NCBI GenBank assembly: GCA_905221605.1
Contig: CAJNDS010000313.1
Coordinates: forward strand, 602,478-666,477
Origin: Symbiodinium natans
Taxonomy: Eukaryota > Sar > Dinophyceae > Suessiales > Symbiodiniaceae
Length of the DNA: 64,000 nt
Direction of reading: 5' to 3'
The notes below the pieces were generated by a model. It was not told the DNA's origin. It was given only the letters and a program-made list of their open reading frames with translations, and did not search any database. Shown piece after piece: positions 38,740 to 60,800 of the stretch. A program made the position numbers and the translations under genes. Positions within the stretch are counted from its first letter, which is position 1. The number at the start of each line of letters is the position of its first letter.

Positions 38740-38803
38740 AAGTGCCCTAAATAGGGTTATGTATCCATTGTTACCCGTGAGTACCCGTGAACCTCGAAGT
38801 AAG
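38740..38803. mobile_element. Family B element, partial
   Basis: CCCGTGAGTACCCGTGAACC ends the usual right arm; the left arm is reduced. Confidence 0.5.
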
Positions 38804-39374
38804 GATATGCTAGCATCCATTCGGTTTCTATGATTAGACCAGTTCGTGGGGCGTAGCAGGTTTGGGGCATGGGGATCTCGTACAACGCCCGAAGATGGTT
38901 TTGGGCACTTTCAGCTGCTATAATGCAGGATGCCACCCATGGGAAACCCATTCGATGGTAGTAGCTGGCTCGGAAAGCCTTTGCGAGCTTCGCAGACTAC
39001 CGCACACGAATGGTCCATGCGCCATTCCGGTCCAGCAAAGACAAGCCCTTTGTCATTGGAGCTTGAACCTCCCCTCTCAATTTGCCCCAGCAATTTGCCT
39101 CGGCAACCATCTACTTGCACAACATGGCAGCTTCCGTCCGCAAATCCCTTGCCTCTTCAGTAGAGTCTCCAACTGTAGCCCCTGGAGTACCTCCGCTCAA
39201 AAAAGCCCCCCCACAAGCCCTGAAACCCGGAGCTTTGAGGACTGCGGTTTCAAAGGATGGCCCCCGCCCAAATTCACAAACCTTCAAAAAAAACCCTAAA
39301 GCCTGCACCGCTGGCTTTGATCTCTAAACCCTAAACCCTAAACCCCAAACCCTAAACCCTAAACCCTACACCCT

Positions 39375-39453
39375 GCTGGCTGCACTGCTTTCTGAACCGT
39401 CGGGAGCCACTTGGCGAAGCCTGTGCTCCTTCATCGTCGAGTCATGGCCCTAA
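39375..39453 (+). CDS. Possible terminal exon
   Basis: Open frame LAALLSEPSGATWRSLCSFI followed by VESWP and a TAA. Could be the end of the NHR-like gene. No AG|G acceptor directly before it. Confidence 0.3.
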
Positions 39454-39474
39454 GGGCCCCTACACCCATCTTCT

Positions 39475-39817
39475 TGGTAGCTCAGTGGTACCCTTTTTTC
39501 TGTTGTTTTGGGTTCAAGGGGTTCAGGGTTTAGGGTTTTGGGCCCAGTGGTACCCTTTTCCAGTTTTTTGGGCTTCAAGGGATTTAGGGTTTAGGGTTTA
39601 GGGCCCAGTGGTACCCTTTTTCCCTTTTTCTTGGTTCGAGGGGTTTAGGGTTTAGGGTTTAGGGTTTAGGGTTTAGGAGGTTAGGGTTTAGGGGCCCAGT
39701 GGTACCCTTTTCCTTTTTTGTTTGGGTTCAAGGGTTCACTTGTAAAAGTAGCCAACCTCTGCACAAAACTCAGGGGTTCCCTTAGTATAATACGGTTACT
39801 GGGCCACCAAGTAGAGT
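39475..39817. mobile_element. Family E cluster: four left arms, one right arm
   Basis: GGTACCCTTTT-type left arms start near 39480, 39542, 39604 and 39694, each followed by T-rich sequence, TTCAAGGG-like bases and TTTAGGG units. A single right arm TACGGTTACTGGGCCACC closes the block. Confidence 0.75.
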
Positions 39818-39999
39818 AGCTTCGGAGGGCTGCCAGATGGATGCGCAAAAGCCGTTTGAGAGTGGGGGGAGTCCCTAAACCCTAACCCTAAACCCTAAAC
39901 TCTATTTCGGGTTTTTGTGGACTTGAGCTTCTCTGGCCTCTTGTTTGTTCTGGTCCCTTTTGCTGGGGTACAATCAATACAAGGCGTCGCAATATGGGG

Positions 40000-40076
40000 C
40001 TTGCGATATTAGGGCCTACTATTTTTGTGGACTATTTTAAGGATCCCTTGTTTTCGTAAACCCCTAGATACCACTC
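40000..40076. mobile_element. Family D element, partial
   Basis: Shares GGATCCCTTGTTTTCGTAAA and a CCCCTAGATA end with the family; the left part is diverged. Confidence 0.5.
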
Positions 40077-40844
40077 CCAAGAAGGGGCGTAGCAGTGGTC
40101 GGTTTGGGTCTTGGGATTTAGAAGGTTCATGGACGCAGTGGGTGGTGGCTGGGGCCATCGCTTGTTTCAGATTCCCCTGCCCCCCCGCACCCCCCGCCCC
40201 CTGCCCCGACTTAAGAAGGTAAGGTCTGCTACAGCCCTGCACATATCCGCCCCACCCGCACCCACAAGCAAACCCTGTAACCTAAACCCTCTGCCCGAAA
40301 ACCTTACCGCCAACCCTAAACCTTCCTGGAAGTGGAGGGTATCAGACTTGTTGATTCGAGGTGTTGCTGGTTCGGCTCCCTGGCGCTCTCTCTGCGAAGA
40401 CATTCACATCTGCCAGCTTGAACCTGAAGTTGTATGTTCTACCCGCCATCCTCTTAAATCAACCTTAAAGAGAGTCATGGGCTCGACCGCTGTTTGTTGC
40501 AGACGCTGTGGCCACCCTGAACCTGTTTTAGGCACGTTGATGAGGATTCAGGAGCCTTCTGCTCTGTGTGCGAAAGTTAGGGTTTAGGGCTACTGAGAGA
40601 CTGTTCGGTGGAGCTAGGCCCCTAGTGCCCTCAGCACCTTCGCCTGGGTTTGGAGAGGTAAGAGGTCTGCTTAAGACCCTAAATCCTAAACCCCTAAGCC
40701 CTAAACCCTAAAGCCTAGACAAGAAGCCTTGTGCTTTGTGCATGTGCACCTCCTGCCCGGACTGGATGCCACCCTTAGGGTGTATGTTTAATAAGGCAAG
40801 AGCTTTACCAATGCCATTCCCTTGTAATCCTTGTAGAACTGATA

Positions 40845-40943
40845 CAGGGGTTTCCAGGTACCTTGTTGGGGGTCCTTATTATGATGGAATCCTACCATTT
40901 GGGGGGTCTATTTTGGGGGTTCCATATTCTCGTACACCCCCGT
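40845..40943. mobile_element. Family D element, intact
   Basis: GGGGTTTCCAGGTACCTTG to CATATTCTCGTACACCCCC, with ATGGAATCCTACCATTTGGG in the middle. Confidence 0.75.
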
Positions 40944-41144
40944 TACAAACAACACTACTGCAAATCTGGGCCTTCATGTTAGGTCCGCTGTCTCTTTCTT
41001 TTCGGCTCGTGCAGCATCCTTGATCATCAGCTATCCGAGCCACCAGGGCCTGCTTTTGACGCAACCTTCGTGTCCAGGCGGCTTAGGGTTGAGGGTTTGG
41101 GGCTGGGGGTTTGGGGTTTGGAGTTTGGGGTTTTGGGTTTTGGG

Positions 41145-41276
41145 TTTAGGGTGTAGGGTTTAGGGTTTAGGGTTTAGGGTTAGGGTTTAGGGTTTAGGGT
41201 TTAGGGTTTAGGGTTTAGGGTTTAGGGTTTAGGGTTTAGGGTTTAGGGTTTAGGGTTTAGGGTTTAGGGTTTAGGG
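41145..41276. repeat. TTTAGGG array
   Basis: About 18 units with one 6-base slip. Confidence 0.95.
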
Positions 41277-41865
41277 GCTTGGGGCTTGGGGCTTGGGGTT
41301 TCACCCCGTACAGCCCGACAAGCCTCGAAGCCTCTAAACGCCCCGAGCGACCAGACCTCAAACCCAGCGACCCCCTCAAACCCATCGATCCCCTCCTCCC
41401 GCATTCCCGAAAAAACACCATCAACATAAAATGAAAAAACACCCCTACACGCACCCAGAAAAGACCTCAAAGATCCCCCCCCCCCCTCCCACCCAATACA
41501 ATCCATCCCTCTCTTTCGGGTTGCCAATGCCTGCAGGTTTATGGTTGCGGGTTAAATTCTGGACAAGGGTTTAGGATGTAGGGTTTTCTGGGGTTGTGTA
41601 GCGGCCACGGTCGGGTTACCTTGGAGGAAGGTCGATGTAGGTTTTGGGATTGAGGGTTTATAGTGTCCGGAGTATGCTTGACGTCCTGCTGGTTGTCCTA
41701 GGTCCGGGGTCTGCTTGTAGCGGGCGGTTGCAGTTCTGCTTACAAGGCAGGGCTGGCCATGGGCACGCCTGGTGCGTGGGAGCCACGTATATCCCTGCCA
41801 TGAGCTACCCATGAAACAGACACTAATTGTCACAATAGACCCTGAGGCCTAAATCGGGCAAACTC

Positions 41866-41987
41866 TACTTGGGGGTGCACGGGTACTTGCAGGTAGGGAA
41901 AAGAAGTAGGGTAACTAGTAACCATGGCTAGAACCTTATTCAGGGTTCTGATCGCCATACTTCTAAGTACCCATTAGCCTTCAAGTA
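41866..41987. mobile_element. Family B element
   Basis: CTACTTGGGGGTGCACGGGTA pairs with TACCCATTAGCCTTCAAGTA. Confidence 0.65.
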
Positions 41988-41995
41988 CAAGTCCT

Positions 41996-42101
41996 AAACC
42001 CCAAACCCCAAACCCCAAACCCCAAACCCCAAACCCCAAACCCCAAACCCCAAACCCCAAACCCTAAACCCTAAACCCTAAACCCTAAACCCTAAACCCT
42101 G
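41996..42101. repeat. CCCCAAA array switching to CCCTAAA
   Basis: About nine CCCCAAA then six CCCTAAA units; same order as at 5392. Confidence 0.95.
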
Positions 42102-42102
42102 C

Positions 42103-42226
42103 AGATACGTAAGCCTAAGCTTTTGGGGATCTCCGGCCGCCTGGTGCAAGGGCCGCCCGCGAAAAGAACGCTTCGATGGCGCAGTCCGCAGATCCAGTTT
42201 TCGCCCCGCCTGCCCAGTTTTTGTTA
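42103..42226 (+). CDS. Coding-like island with a possible start codon
   Basis: One frame contains IRKPKLLGISGRLVQG and runs to a TAG. Another frame has ATG at 42176 opening MAQSADPVFAPPAQ. Bounded by CCCTAAA before and TTTAGGG after, like other exons. Frame undecided. Confidence 0.3.
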
Positions 42227-42514
42227 GGGTTTAGGGTTTAGGGTTTAGGGTTTCGGGTTTCGGGTTTAGGGTTTAGGGTTTAGGGGTTTTTGGTTGCGGG
42301 GGAGGGCGGCTAGGTTTTGGGGTTTAGGCTTTAGGGTTTAGGGTGTAGGGTTTGGGCTTTAGGGTGGGGGTGGGGGAGGTTGGAGGTTCAGGGTGAAGGG
42401 TTGATAGGGTGTATATGGGGTTTACAGGGTTCAGAGGGTTTGTAGAGTGTTTGTAGGGTTTAGGGTTTAGGGCTAGGGTTTAGGGTTTAGGGTTTGCAGT
42501 TTAGGGTTTAGGAT

Positions 42515-42735
42515 TTAGGGTTTATAGGGTTTATAGGGTTTATAGGGTTTATAGGTTTATAGGGTTTATAGGGTTTATAGGGTTTATAGGGTTTATAGGG
42601 TTTATAGGGTTTATAGGGTTTATAGGGTTTATAGGGTTTATAGGGTTTATAGGGTTTATAGGGTTTATAGGGTTTGTAGGGTTTATAGGGTTTATAAGGT
42701 TTATAGGGTTTATAGGGTTTATAGGGTTTAGGGTT
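42515..42735. repeat. 9-base TTTATAGGG array
   Basis: About 22 units of GGGTTTATA, a telomere-like unit with TA added. Smaller relatives at 49470 and, on the other strand, 62535. Confidence 0.95.
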
Positions 42736-42835
42736 TAGGGCTAGGGCTTAGGGTCGGGGACTTCGGGGTGCGTTCTGGGTGCCCCAACCCGCCCCCCGAG
42801 AATCTAAGACCCAAGGTGGCTTGAGGCGTTAGGGT

Positions 42836-42935
42836 TGGGATGTTCCCCCTTGTACTAACAGTCCTTGATAAGGGCTTAGGGTTTGTAATAGGGGGTACTA
42901 GAATCCTGTTAAGGATTGTTAGCATAAGGGGGAAG
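42836..42935. mobile_element. Family C element joined to a simple repeat
   Basis: TGGGATGTTCCCCCTTGTAC starts it and GTTAGCATAAGGGGGAA ends it, running straight into a CAGAGA repeat where the last terminal bases should be. Confidence 0.7.
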
Positions 42936-43080
42936 GCAGAGAGACGGAGAGACGCAGAGACACAGAGACACAGAGACACAGAGACACAGAGACACAGAGG
43001 CACAGAGGCACAGAGACACAGAGGCACAGAGGCACAGAGGCAGAGGCAGAGGCAGAGGCAGAGGCAGAGGCAGAGGCAGA
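42935..43080. repeat. CAGAGA / CAGAGG hexamer array
   Basis: CACAGAGA units change to CAGAGG units; starts exactly at the damaged end of a family C element. Confidence 0.95.
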
Positions 43081-43447
43081 GACAGACAAGCAAGAAGACA
43101 GGCAGACGGACAGTGTGTGTGTGTGTCTCTGAACCCTGAAGCCACAATAATTACTTAGAACCCTAAACCGCGCCGGTCCCCAAAAGGAAAGAAACCCCCG
43201 CTACAAGTCCTGTACCCCGAGAAGCCCTCGAGAAACCAAAGGCTCAAAAAGCCCAAACCCCCAAACACCCCAACATGCACCCAAACCCCAAACCCGAAAC
43301 CCCAAGCCCAAAGCCCCAAACCCTAAACTGTGTAGGATAGCCTGCCGAAACCCCAAGCCCAAAGCCCCAAACCCTAAACCTTAAACCCTAAACCCCAAAC
43401 CCTTAACCGTAAACCCTAGCCCTAAACCCTAAACTCCCAAACGCCAG

Positions 43448-43492
43448 GAAGCTTTGGGCTTGTCTTCGAATCAGATGCCGGAGGCCTCTCAG
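43448..43492 (+). CDS. Exon: SFGLVFESDAGG
   Basis: GCCAG|G acceptor, CTCAG|GT donor. Phase 1 in and out. Confidence 0.5.
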
Positions 43493-44017
43493 GTGCCAGG
43501 GAAACCCGAAGCCCTTGTAAAGTTTAGGTGTTTGGGGTTTAGGGCTAGGGGTTTAGGGTTTAGGGTTTAGGGTTTAGGGTTTAGGGTTTGGGGTTTAGGG
43601 TTTAGGGTTTGGGCTTGGGGCTCAAAAGTCTAGGGTGGTTCAGAGTTCAGGGCCCTATCTTCGAGCACCTTCAGTAGTCACATGATGAGCTGGTGGGGGG
43701 TTGGGGGGGGGGGGGGGGGGGGTTGAGGGCGGGCTTAGGGTTTAGGGTTTTAGGGTTTATAGGGTTTAGGGTTTAGGGTTTAGGGTTTAGGGTTTAGGGT
43801 TTAGGGTTTAGGGTTTAGGGTTTAGGGTTTAGGGTTAGGGGGGGGGAAGGCACCTGAGATCAATTGTGAAGGAATTTCGGGTTTAGGGTTTAGGGTTTAT
43901 GGTTTAGGGTTTAGGATTACAGGTGATGAGGGCCACAGTAAACACAAGAACTCCTTTCAGGTCTTCGGGGGCCAGAGCCTTGGCCAGGCCCCCAAGCCCT
44001 CAACCCCTGAACTCTGA
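43448..44017 (+). CDS. Run of four phase-matched exons, gene end
   Basis: Exons at 43448, 43651, 43850 and 43923 join to give a protein stretch with SFGLVFESDAGGLS, APEINCEG and DEGHSKHKNSFQVFGGQSLG. If the last exon is not spliced at CAG|GC (43988) it stops at TGA 44015-44017, about 0.9 kb before the sirtuin start. Could be the 3' end of the NHR-like gene or a separate small gene. Family not recognised. Confidence 0.45.
43651..43676 (+). CDS. Possible exon linking its neighbours
   Basis: TTCAG|G acceptor and GT donor at CAGTA|GTC; reads PYLRAPSV in the required phase. Confidence 0.35.
43735..43840. repeat. TTTAGGG array next to a G run
   Basis: Preceded by an 18-base G run (about 43705-43722) and followed by G7. 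Confidence 0.95.
43850..43871 (+). CDS. Microexon: APEINCE
   Basis: GGAAG|G acceptor, GAAG|GA donor; 22 bp, leaving in phase 1, which the next exon needs. Confidence 0.45.
43923..43987 (+). CDS. Exon: DEGHSKHKNSFQVFGG
   Basis: TTACAG|G acceptor, GGCCAG|GC donor or read-through to TGA. Phase fits the preceding microexon. Confidence 0.5.
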
Positions 44018-44179
44018 AACCGAAGCCCTGAACCCTAAACCCCTAAACTCTAAACCCCCGAACCCTACACCCCAAACCCTAAACCCTCGAACCCGACATC
44101 CCTCGATCAATCAGCCCGCTTGTGCGGAGACAACATGAGGCCTTCCATTCCCATCGCCTCCCTCCCTCTCTAAGAGTCC

Positions 44180-44390
44180 ATGTACCTATGTAGTATATCC
44201 TTCGGCCCGAGAGTAGGACCTTAATCCTTTTTTTGAGGTGTAGGGTATATTAGGGTTACATGCTACCAGGATCCAGAGTAGGCCCTTGTTCCTTCTATTT
44301 GGGGTTTAGGTTCTTTCCGCAAGCTACTACATGGGTTCCCCTTGAAGGCCCCAGTATAAATTACATAGGTGCATGGACCCTGAGGGTCTG
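44180..44390. mobile_element. Family A and F fragments interleaved
   Basis: AGAGTCCATGTACCTATGTA and GGTGCATGGACCCTGAGGG are family A ends; GATCCAGAGTAGGCCCTTG inside is a family F arm. One element apparently landed in another. Confidence 0.55.
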
Positions 44391-44454
44391 ACGCCTTGCA
44401 CTGAAACCCGGTTAAGGTTGGAGGTCAGATGTGTACCCTGCGCGGCCCCTTTTC

Positions 44455-44570
44455 CTAAACCCTAAACCCTAAGCCCTAAACCCTAAACCCTAAACCCTAA
44501 ACCCTAAACCCTAAACCCTAAGCCCTAAACCCTAAACCCCTAAACCCTAAGCCCTAAGCCCTAAACCCCA
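44455..44570. repeat. CCCTAAA array with CCCTAAG variants
   Basis: Lies between the TGA at 44015 and the sirtuin start. Confidence 0.93.
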
Positions 44571-44799
44571 ACAAAGAAGGGCGGAAGAAGGTTTAGGGCT
44601 GCCGTTGGCTCGAGCCACACGGGCTTAGTTCGCTTGCAGCCTAAACCCGAAACCCTAAGCCCTAAGCCTTTGAGCATTGAGCTCCCCAAACTCCCTGAAC
44701 TCCCCCAACTCTAAAAACCCCTAAACCCCTAAACCCTAAACCCCCAAACCCTAGACACCTAGATCTCAAAACCCTACAAACCCTAAACCCTAGTGTACC

Positions 44800-44932
44800 T
44801 TAAACCCTAAACCCGAAACTCTAAACCCTAAACCCCAAACCTAAACCCTAAACCCTAAACCCTAAACCCTAAACCCTAAACCCTAAACCCTAAACCCTAA
44901 ACCCTAAACCCTAAACCCTAAACCCTAACCCT
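44800..44932. repeat. CCCTAAA array upstream of the sirtuin start
   Basis: About 14 clean units ending 30 bp before the ATG. Confidence 0.95.
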
Positions 44933-44960
44933 GAGCCTCTCAACGCCACCTTGGACCTCC

Positions 44961-57535
<12,575 letters not shown>

Positions 57536-57770
57536 GTGAGTCCCAACGCCTTGGAGGCGCCTCGAGCTTGTTCCCTAGACCTTTAGGGCTTAGGGCTTAG
57601 GACTTAGGGTTTAGGGTTTAGGGTTTAGGGTTTAGGGTTTAGGGTTTAGGGCTTAGGGTTGAGGGTTGAGGGTTCGGGTGACATGGGTTTATGTTGGGCT
57701 TGGGCTTTTCCAGAATTCCGCACCCCCCCCCCCCCCCCCCCCCCCCCTTGATTTTTTGCCAGCATTTGAG

Positions 57771-57863
57771 GCCTTGGAGCGCAGGGGCTACTTTCCAACT
57801 CTTGAAGCAGACGATCTCTTGACAACCTTCAACTGCCTCAACCCTGAGCACCTTCTAAGGTCA
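57771..57863 (+). CDS. Extension exon A
   Basis: TTTGAG|G acceptor, GT donor at AGGTCA|GTTCC. Begins ALERRGYFPTLEADDLLTTF and ends LNPEHLLRS. A long C-tract lies just upstream and serves as a pyrimidine tract. Confidence 0.72.
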
Positions 57864-60800
57864 GTTCCAAAGAACATGTGGGGGTTTACGAAAACAGGGG
57901 ACCCCTAAAATCGACCCCCCAAATGGTAGGATCTCCTCATCATGAGGACCCCCAATAAGGTAACCCCTAATCTCGGAAACCCCCATGTGTGATACGGGGT
58001 CCGGCCCCAGCAAGGCAGCCCAAAATCCCCGAACAAACCACCCCAAGAGCTTAAAACCCTAAAACCTACCTAAAGGCTCCTATGTAGTACCTTTTGGGGT
58101 AGTAGTCTGGAATCCCCTATGACTAACCAAAAAAGGAACTACATTGGAGATTTCAGGTAGAACCTCGAAACAAGCCGGCTGATGATGTCCATCCAAGTTC
58201 CCAGGAGATTGCGAAAAGCGGCCAACAGGAACGATCCTACCAGGAGGCATTTGGGGGGGGAGAGGGGAGGGGCCGGGGGGAAACCTCAGCTTCACCAAAC
58301 CCTAAACTCTAAACCCTTAACCAAACCCCATTTCTACACCCTAAACCAACCCTACACCCGAAACCCTAAACCCCAAGCTCCTAAAGGTTCCCTAAAGAAC
58401 CCTTGCGGGCTTAGCGGGCTGAGGGTTTGGGTCTTGGCTTTTTTTCGCACAAACCCTTGAACCACCCAAACACTGAAAACGCCCAATGTACAACTACGTA
58501 TTAAATTCTTCCCACACCCCTCACGTCCCCTCAAGAACACGCTATCATTCTTCCCCTAAACGCTTAACCCTAAATCCTAAACCCTAAACCCTAAAACAAT
58601 TGGCCGCTGGGTTGCTTCCCACCCACCCTCAGGCCCACCCTCCTGCCCACCCTCCTGCCCACCCGCCTGACTTTCAACTTTAGAGCTAACTTCTGCGTAG
58701 CAGCTGTGGATGAGTGAGGGTTTAGGGTTTAGGGTTTAGGGTTAGGGGTTTAGGGGTTAGGGTTTAGGGTTTAGGGTTTAGGGTTAGGGCTCAAGGCTGG
58801 GAATCCCTTCGGATTTTGCACCTGGGGGGTTTCTGAAAGTAGGGACCCCTAAAGTAGACCCCAAAGACCCCCAAGTAGTAGGATTCCCTGAAAGTAAGGA
58901 CCCCTATAAGGTACCCCCCTAATCTCGGGTTTTGCTGTGCTCAAAAGGCCGTGGACCGACAAATGTCTTTGGGCTACGAGATTCTCAAAGCAGCTACCCT
59001 AAAACCGAAGTCCCAAACCCTGAACCTGATACCCCAAGTAAGCCCGAAACCCTAAACCCTAAACCCTAAACCCTAAACCCTAAACCCTAAACCCTAAACC
59101 CTAAACCCTAAACCCTAAACCCTAAACCCTAAACCCTAAACCCTAAACCCTAAACCCTAAACCCTAAACCCTAAACCCTAAACCCCAAGCCAAGCGCTTC
59201 GGGAGGCCGCCGCGGAACTCACATCCGAGCTCTTCGAAGCCGTTCGCGTGCTGGCGGACGCCAAGGGGGAGGATGGGCAGCGCTGAAACCCCAAATCATA
59301 TCGGTTTAGGGTTTCTAGGGTTTGGGTTTTTTAGGGTATGTTGGGGTTTAGGGTTAAAAGGGTATGTTGGGGTTTAGGGTTTAGGGTTTAGGGGTTTATG
59401 GGTTTATGGGTTTATGGGTTCATAGGAGCACAGCTGGGGGTTCCCGAACTTAGGGGTACCTGGTATCGGGGGTCCTTAGTATAAAGGAATCCTACGATTT
59501 GGGGTCTATACTAGGGATCCTTGCTTTTATATAGGGTTGATATAGGGTTCATGTAGGGTTAGAGAGGGTTTATAGAGGGTTTCGAGGGTTTAAGGCGTTT
59601 AGGGGGTTTGGGGTTTAGAGAGTGTGTAGGGTTTATACAGGGTTTATTTCGGGTTCAGAGGGTTTAAGGGCCTGCCATTGTTTTGGAAAATACCACCAAT
59701 TGTTTACTGGGTTTAGGGTTGACGAGCTCTCAAGTGGCCATTTGGGATGTAGAGGTGGCATGTCAAAGGTGTTAGGCGTAGGGTTTCAGGGCTTCAAGGG
59801 GTTTAGGAAGTACGTGGGTGAGGTTGCGAGTTTGATGCCAGGCGACGTATGTCCTCACACTATAATCCTCAAGGGATTGAGGCTCCAACCCCTAAGGTTG
59901 TACCCCAAACCCCTAACCCTAAACCCCTAAGAGCTTCCCTGAACAGACTCCAAGGGTACCACCGTAGGGGTCCAAGGGCAGAGTCCCTGCAAGTCCTCCT
60001 TGGCCGGGGGGCGAAGGAGTTTGGGGTTTAGCGGTTTTGGGGTTTAGGGGTTTAGGGGTTTAGGGGTTTTGGGGTTATGGGGTTTTGGGGTTTAGGGGTT
60101 TAGGGGTTTTGGGGATTTAGGGGTTTTGGTGTTTTGGGGTTTAGGGTTTAGGGTTTAGGGCAACCCAAACAAACAAGAAACACGTCATGCATCGTCGTGC
60201 GTGCCCGGCACTGGCAGAATCTCAGAAAGACCCCGGCAGTAGTATTTTCATTTTTTATAGAGTCTAGCTACCTCACTCTGCTGCCTGCGTGCACCTTAAG
60301 CCCCGAGAGGGTTTAGGGTTTCTAGGGTTGAGGGCTTCAACCCTAAACCCTAAACCCTAAACCCTAAACCCTAAACCCTAAACCCTAAACCCTAAACCCT
60401 AAAAGCCCTAAACCCTACATCCGGGACGGCAGGCCACGGGAAAGCTCAGCAAGGAAGCCGCGCTGGCAGCCGAGATGCGGCTGTCAAGCTGCGACTCGGA
60501 GAGGTGGGAAGGGTTTAGGGTTTAGGGTTTAGGGTTTAGGGTTTAGGGTTTAGGGTTTAGGGTTTAGGGTTTAGGGTTTAGGGTTTAGGGTTTAGGGTTT
60601 AGGGTTTAGGTTAGGGTTTAGGGTTTAGGGTTTAGGGTTTAGGGTTTAGGGTTTAGGGTTTAGGGTTTAGGGTTTAGGGTTTAGGGTTTAGGAGTAGGGT
60701 TTAGGGTTTAGGGTTTAGGGTTTTTGGGGTTTTAGGGTTTGAGGTTTGAGGTTTAGGGTTTAGGGTTTAGGGTTTAGGGTTTAGAGGGTTTAAGGCTTTG

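Larger units (their letters stand above)
39820..42100. other. Region with unresolved coding-like stretches
   Basis: Family D elements at 40000 and 40845, telomeric array at 41145, and a non-repetitive 40,320-40,580 stretch with an open + frame (contains WRSLCEDIHICQLEP). Another open + frame at about 41,690-41,815 ends in TGA. No confident exons. Confidence 0.4.

Noticed and set aside
40111-40587. 158-codon open frame as a gene
   Set aside because: Starts inside spacer next to a family D element, crosses telomere-like units, and shows no family features. Mentioned only as unresolved.
42935-43080. CRISPR array
   Set aside because: Uninterrupted hexamer repeat with no spacers; the genome is eukaryotic.
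42728-43147. Long open frames rich in Cys-Leu or Arg-Asp-Thr
   Set aside because: Translations of the CAGAGA repeat.
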